From Glossina fuscipes (lineage: Eukaryota > Arthropoda > Insecta > Diptera > Glossinidae), in NCBI RefSeq assembly GCF_014805625.2, contig NW_023998564.1, forward strand, positions 1,080,446 through 1,144,445: 64,000 nt of DNA. The letters are read 5' to 3'. A program made the translations under genes and the position numbers. Shown here piece by piece: positions 60,690-64,000 of the stretch (position 1 is the stretch's first letter; each line of letters starts with the position of its first letter). A model generated the notes under the pieces. That model was given only the letters and a program-made list of their open reading frames with translations. It made no database searches and was not told the DNA's origin.

Positions 60690-60770
60690 TGTGAAAAGCG
60701 TAGTGATGGGTATGCGAGTTTCGACTCCCTCGAATATAACTTTCTTAGTTGTTGTTTTTGGGGCGTTTGG
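60690..60770 (-). repeat. Dispersed repeat family B, terminal fragment
   Basis: 'gcgtagtgatgggtatgcga' then 'atataactttcttagttgtt' is the family B end plus the recurring flank motif, as at 51383-51430 in reverse and 28370-28421. Confidence 0.55.
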
Positions 60771-60783
60771 GTAGAAAATAATA

Positions 60784-60880
60784 CATCATTCTATAAGTCT
60801 CGGGACTAAGTAGGAGAAAGACCCATTTTATTTGGTTCTAGAAACGATAAAATTACTATTCCGAGTATTAATTGGTTAAA
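60784..60880 (-). mobile_element. Mariner end fragment
   Basis: Begins after TA with 'catcattctataagtctcgg', then 'gactaagtaggagaaagacc'. It matches the end at 61000 in the same orientation; no transposase follows. Confidence 0.45.
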
Positions 60881-60997
60881 ATATCACAGTAGCTCCTAGT
60901 CCTCCACTGCGCTTGGCTTTATATAGTCAGTCACATTTTTCTCTTTGTTCGTTTCTCTTTCTCTGCCTGGCAGTTGTACAAAATAATAAAAAATAGT

Positions 60998-61320
60998 GCA
61001 TCGGTCTGTAAGTCCCGGGATTAAGTAAGAAGAAACGTTCTTTCACAAAATTGTGGTTTATTCATCAACATACTCTGGTTTGAAAGGAACAGAATAACTT
61101 CAACGCTTCTCTAACTTTTTAATTCCGCCTTTTTTAAAAACCTATTTGTCAACATCTTCCAAACTACGCTTCAACTTATGCAATGATTTTATCATTTGAT
61201 TTAAATCTCTTTTCTTGGCGATGTGCAAAGCATTACTGCTGGGGCAATTCAGACGATTCCGTCGTGTTGTTTTCGTTCCACTTTAAGTAAATCCATCATT
61301 TATTTGGAAAGTAGTTTTCC
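60998..61320 (-). pseudogene. Mariner relic, C-terminus and 3' terminal repeat
   Basis: The terminal-repeat-like start 'catcggtctgtaagtcccgg' is at about 61000. Reading the minus strand toward it, the transposase C-terminus is recognisable: LEDVDK*VFKKGGIKKLEKR (near 61170-61111), then a K-x-I-like and Y-V-D-(E) stretch before the stop. This is the 'FYKKGI-KLEKRW--CI-L-G-YV' signature of mariners, without the Trp. Plus-strand frames at 61223-61542 are antisense or beyond it. The rest of the element is not recognisable. Confidence 0.6.
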
Positions 61321-64000
61321 TACCCCGAAATTTTTATGCAAAATACGCTGCTTTTTGCAGTGTTTAGGGTACCAGCAAATCTCTCTTGCATCTTCGGTTT
61401 TCAATTATCGATAATCGCTTTTAACGTCTTATTGTTTTCCAAGATTATAGGTGTGGTAATCAAGTTGAAGAGCGGTACGGATAGTTCCCAGAAAAGTTCA
61501 TACTTCTTTTCCTTCTATTGCCTTTATGCATTTACTTTGTAAAACTTAATTATTAAAAAATTTATATTTGTTTTACCCCAAACTTTGGCTATTCATCATT
61601 CTCGAGATGAATGGTGAAAAATCGGAACATACTTTGTTACTTATAGCAGTTGATCGATGGCTTCTTTTCTTTCTTTTTGTGGGGTCATCTTTGAGACGTC
61701 TCTTTCAGGCTTCAGCAAAATATTATTTATAAGTCTAAAGTTACAGTTTGTTATCTATGGTATATACTTTTGCAGTTAGATGGAATTCGAATTCTTGTCG
61801 AATTTCGCGTCAGAAACGCTGCCTGAGAAAAACAGTTCTTGTCAAAGCGCTGTCGTAGAAATATAGTTCATAACAAAAAAAAATGAAAACAATGGACTCA
61901 AAACGAAAGGTGTGCGGATTATATCAAACTTGTGGTGTGTAGACGTTAAAAAAAAGTTAAAAATTGAACTGCATAGTCTTTATGGGGTGCAGGTGTAACA
62001 AAGTAAAGTGTAACAAAGTAAAACCGTAATAGACGTTATATTTTCTGTGTTTTTCCCAAAGGGATTTAAATACTGAAAAAGATTTTAGTGTACTTAAGGT
62101 CTGCAAGTCTTTCTCTATTTCGGCTAAAGTATTTGGAATCTTTTCTCTGGAATCAATCTAACTTATGTCGGCTTTATTTTGGTTGCACCATCAACTGTCT
62201 TTAAAACACAAAACTCGAAAGATTCATTTTGACCAAGCCTAAATGTACAAACTTTACGTTGCTATAGCCATATCTGATACGAACCTCTTACTTCTAACTA
62301 AGAGACTAAGAGCTTTCAGTTATGAGGTATAATTTCCGCACGGCTCTACTGCCTGATCAAGTCCGCCTAAAGCGACATCCCTTCTGATCCTACATCTATC
62401 TATTCCAACTAACTGTTAACTGATAATTCATATAAGAGAATCATATAAGAGAATCTTTACTTTAGTAAGCTAATTTCATTTAAATAAATCTTAACAAAAG
62501 TTTCTTTTATATGGTCATATATAAAATAATTTAAAAAAAAATTGATTGTAGTTTTTATCATTATTGTTGTTATGGTCACTTTTTTTCCCCAGCCTGTCTG
62601 GCACATGCAAAAATCTACAATATCAGCTTTAAATCAGATACCATACTTGCATACTTTTATAGATAAATGTAAGCTTATACCTACATACATAAATACATAC
62701 ATGCACACATACATACGCACACACATATAAGTGCACATATGGCATATGTTGGTTGCATTTGCGGTATGCGCTGTGACAGGTGCGTGTTTTGTATTGCACG
62801 AGCGCAACGCACCATGTAAAGAACGCAGTGAAACCGCAAAACTTATAACTTAGGCGACCGAGGTAAAGAGTAACAGGAGAGCATAGAGAATAAAATAACA
62901 TGGGACAGTACCATGGCAGAGTTATATATGTAGCTGTGCAAGTATATTGCTTTTTTACATATTCACTATCAAGGATACGTATGTATGTATACAGACGTAG
63001 TGTGTACGTACAGTAGGCTTATAGCAATTAATACAATAATTAAATAAAAATCATTTTCAAATCGTTTTTTTCCAATAAATGATTATTAAAGCAAAAATTT
63101 TGTCGATTCATTTTCCTTTGGAATTATCGCCGAGTCCAAAAAAAAAAATATAATAATAATAATTACCCATGCGCTACCGTTTGATTCGCTATATGTGCAA
63201 TTAGTCCCTATAGACAAGTTCATTTAAGAGATGCCGACCAATTTTGTTTTTGCGTTTTTTAGTGTATAATGTCATCTGATTAGGCGACCCATCCGCGTAT
63301 CAACGATAAGACGAAAAACTCATATGGACCGTTACAAAAGAATTCTATAAAAATAAGTTGACACACTTTCAATGTAACACTTGGGTTACAAAACAACAAA
63401 ATAGACAAAAAAATATAAAAAAATACCCGTCCGAATAAAAACCAAATCAAAATAAATAAAAGTATAATAAATAGCTACAGAAAAAAAGGGAAAGAAAAAA
63501 AATTTGAGCTTATTTTTTACATGTTTTTATGACGACTTGCCTTGATGGAGAACGCAAGACAATCAATCAACTCCTACGCTCACTCACGCAGCGAATAAAC
63601 AAACTGAGTGACTGACTGACTAAGTAACTATTTGGATAGAAATTAAAACTGCGCTCCATATATAATCTGCTGTCATATGATTATGTACGTACTGCAGATA
63701 TTTTATAAAAATTTCCGGATTTCAATTCAATTTGTCGTTTGTTTTATTATACTTCAGACTGCCATAAATGGCTATACGCGTATATCAATGAAATAATTTT
63801 TCATTTGTTAGACAAATACATTTAATTTTTGTTATTTCTTGTTTGCTTAAATTATACACAAAGAAAAGAAAATTGATTTACAAATATTATTATAATAATA
63901 TAATTACATTACTGAGAAAGCTTATAAAGAAAGTAGAAAATTGGCGGCGGGAAATGGTACCGGATCCCTTTTTTTAGTTTATAGCGCTTATCAGCTTTAT
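61321..64000. other. No gene recognised
   Basis: AT-rich unique-looking DNA with an ACAT/CA-rich microsatellite at 62681-62730 and AAT/poly-A runs near 63137-63165. Frames at 62542-62730 and 62629-62901 overlie the microsatellite. Confidence 0.5.

Noticed and set aside
1..64000. CRISPR array, prophage or bacterial operon
   Set aside because: No spaced direct repeats of the right size, no Shine-Dalgarno-linked gene runs; all recognisable coding remains are insect transposons.

Overview
The window looks like 64 kb of intergenic or intronic DNA from a brachyceran fly. It is strongly AT-rich, has no long intact open reading frame, carries many poly-A/T runs and (TA)n or ACAT-type microsatellites, and is full of decayed insect transposons. 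A higher fly such as a tephritid or muscid fits best, but the sequence alone cannot fix the species. I found no host gene I can name, no rRNA, no CRISPR array, and no functional tRNA that folds cleanly. The annotation is therefore mainly one of mobile elements and repeats.

Layout. 0-5 kb holds one copy of dispersed repeat family A, one of family B (INE-1/DINE-1-like), a nearly complete mariner (2272-3529) and a possible gypsy-type gag remnant with minisatellites. 7.6-9.7 kb has two family A copies, a heavily mutated mariner relic and an internally deleted mariner of a different lineage. 10.8-17.8 kb has more family A, a tRNA-derived SINE-like repeat, repeat family C, family D and a family B copy. 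18.7-25.4 kb has family B copies, an R1/LOA-like non-LTR retrotransposon tail and a possible hAT fragment. 27-42 kb has further family A and B copies and two mariner relics (31.7-32.2 kb and 40.5-40.8 kb). 44.7-48.4 kb is a nest: family A, family C, the SINE-like repeat, and a 2.1 kb piggyBac-like element inserted inside the SINE-like repeat. 50.4-52.2 kb is a repeat array with members in both orientations. 55.7-61.3 kb has two related LTR-like sequences in the same orientation and two mariner ends of another lineage.

The two best-preserved elements are the mariner and the piggyBac-like element. The mariner has TA target duplication and 32-bp inverted repeats with two mismatches. Its transposase frame of 340 codons is broken by two in-frame stops, one at the site of an apparent 8-codon deletion. 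The piggyBac-like element has TTAA on both sides and asymmetric ends built around a 16-bp near-palindrome. Its transposase is frameshifted and the first catalytic aspartate is replaced by alanine. Neither can make its own transposase; the mariner ends look good enough to be moved in trans. All family assignments come from reading translated motifs and shared DNA by eye. Percent identities, copy numbers and lineage names would need database searches.
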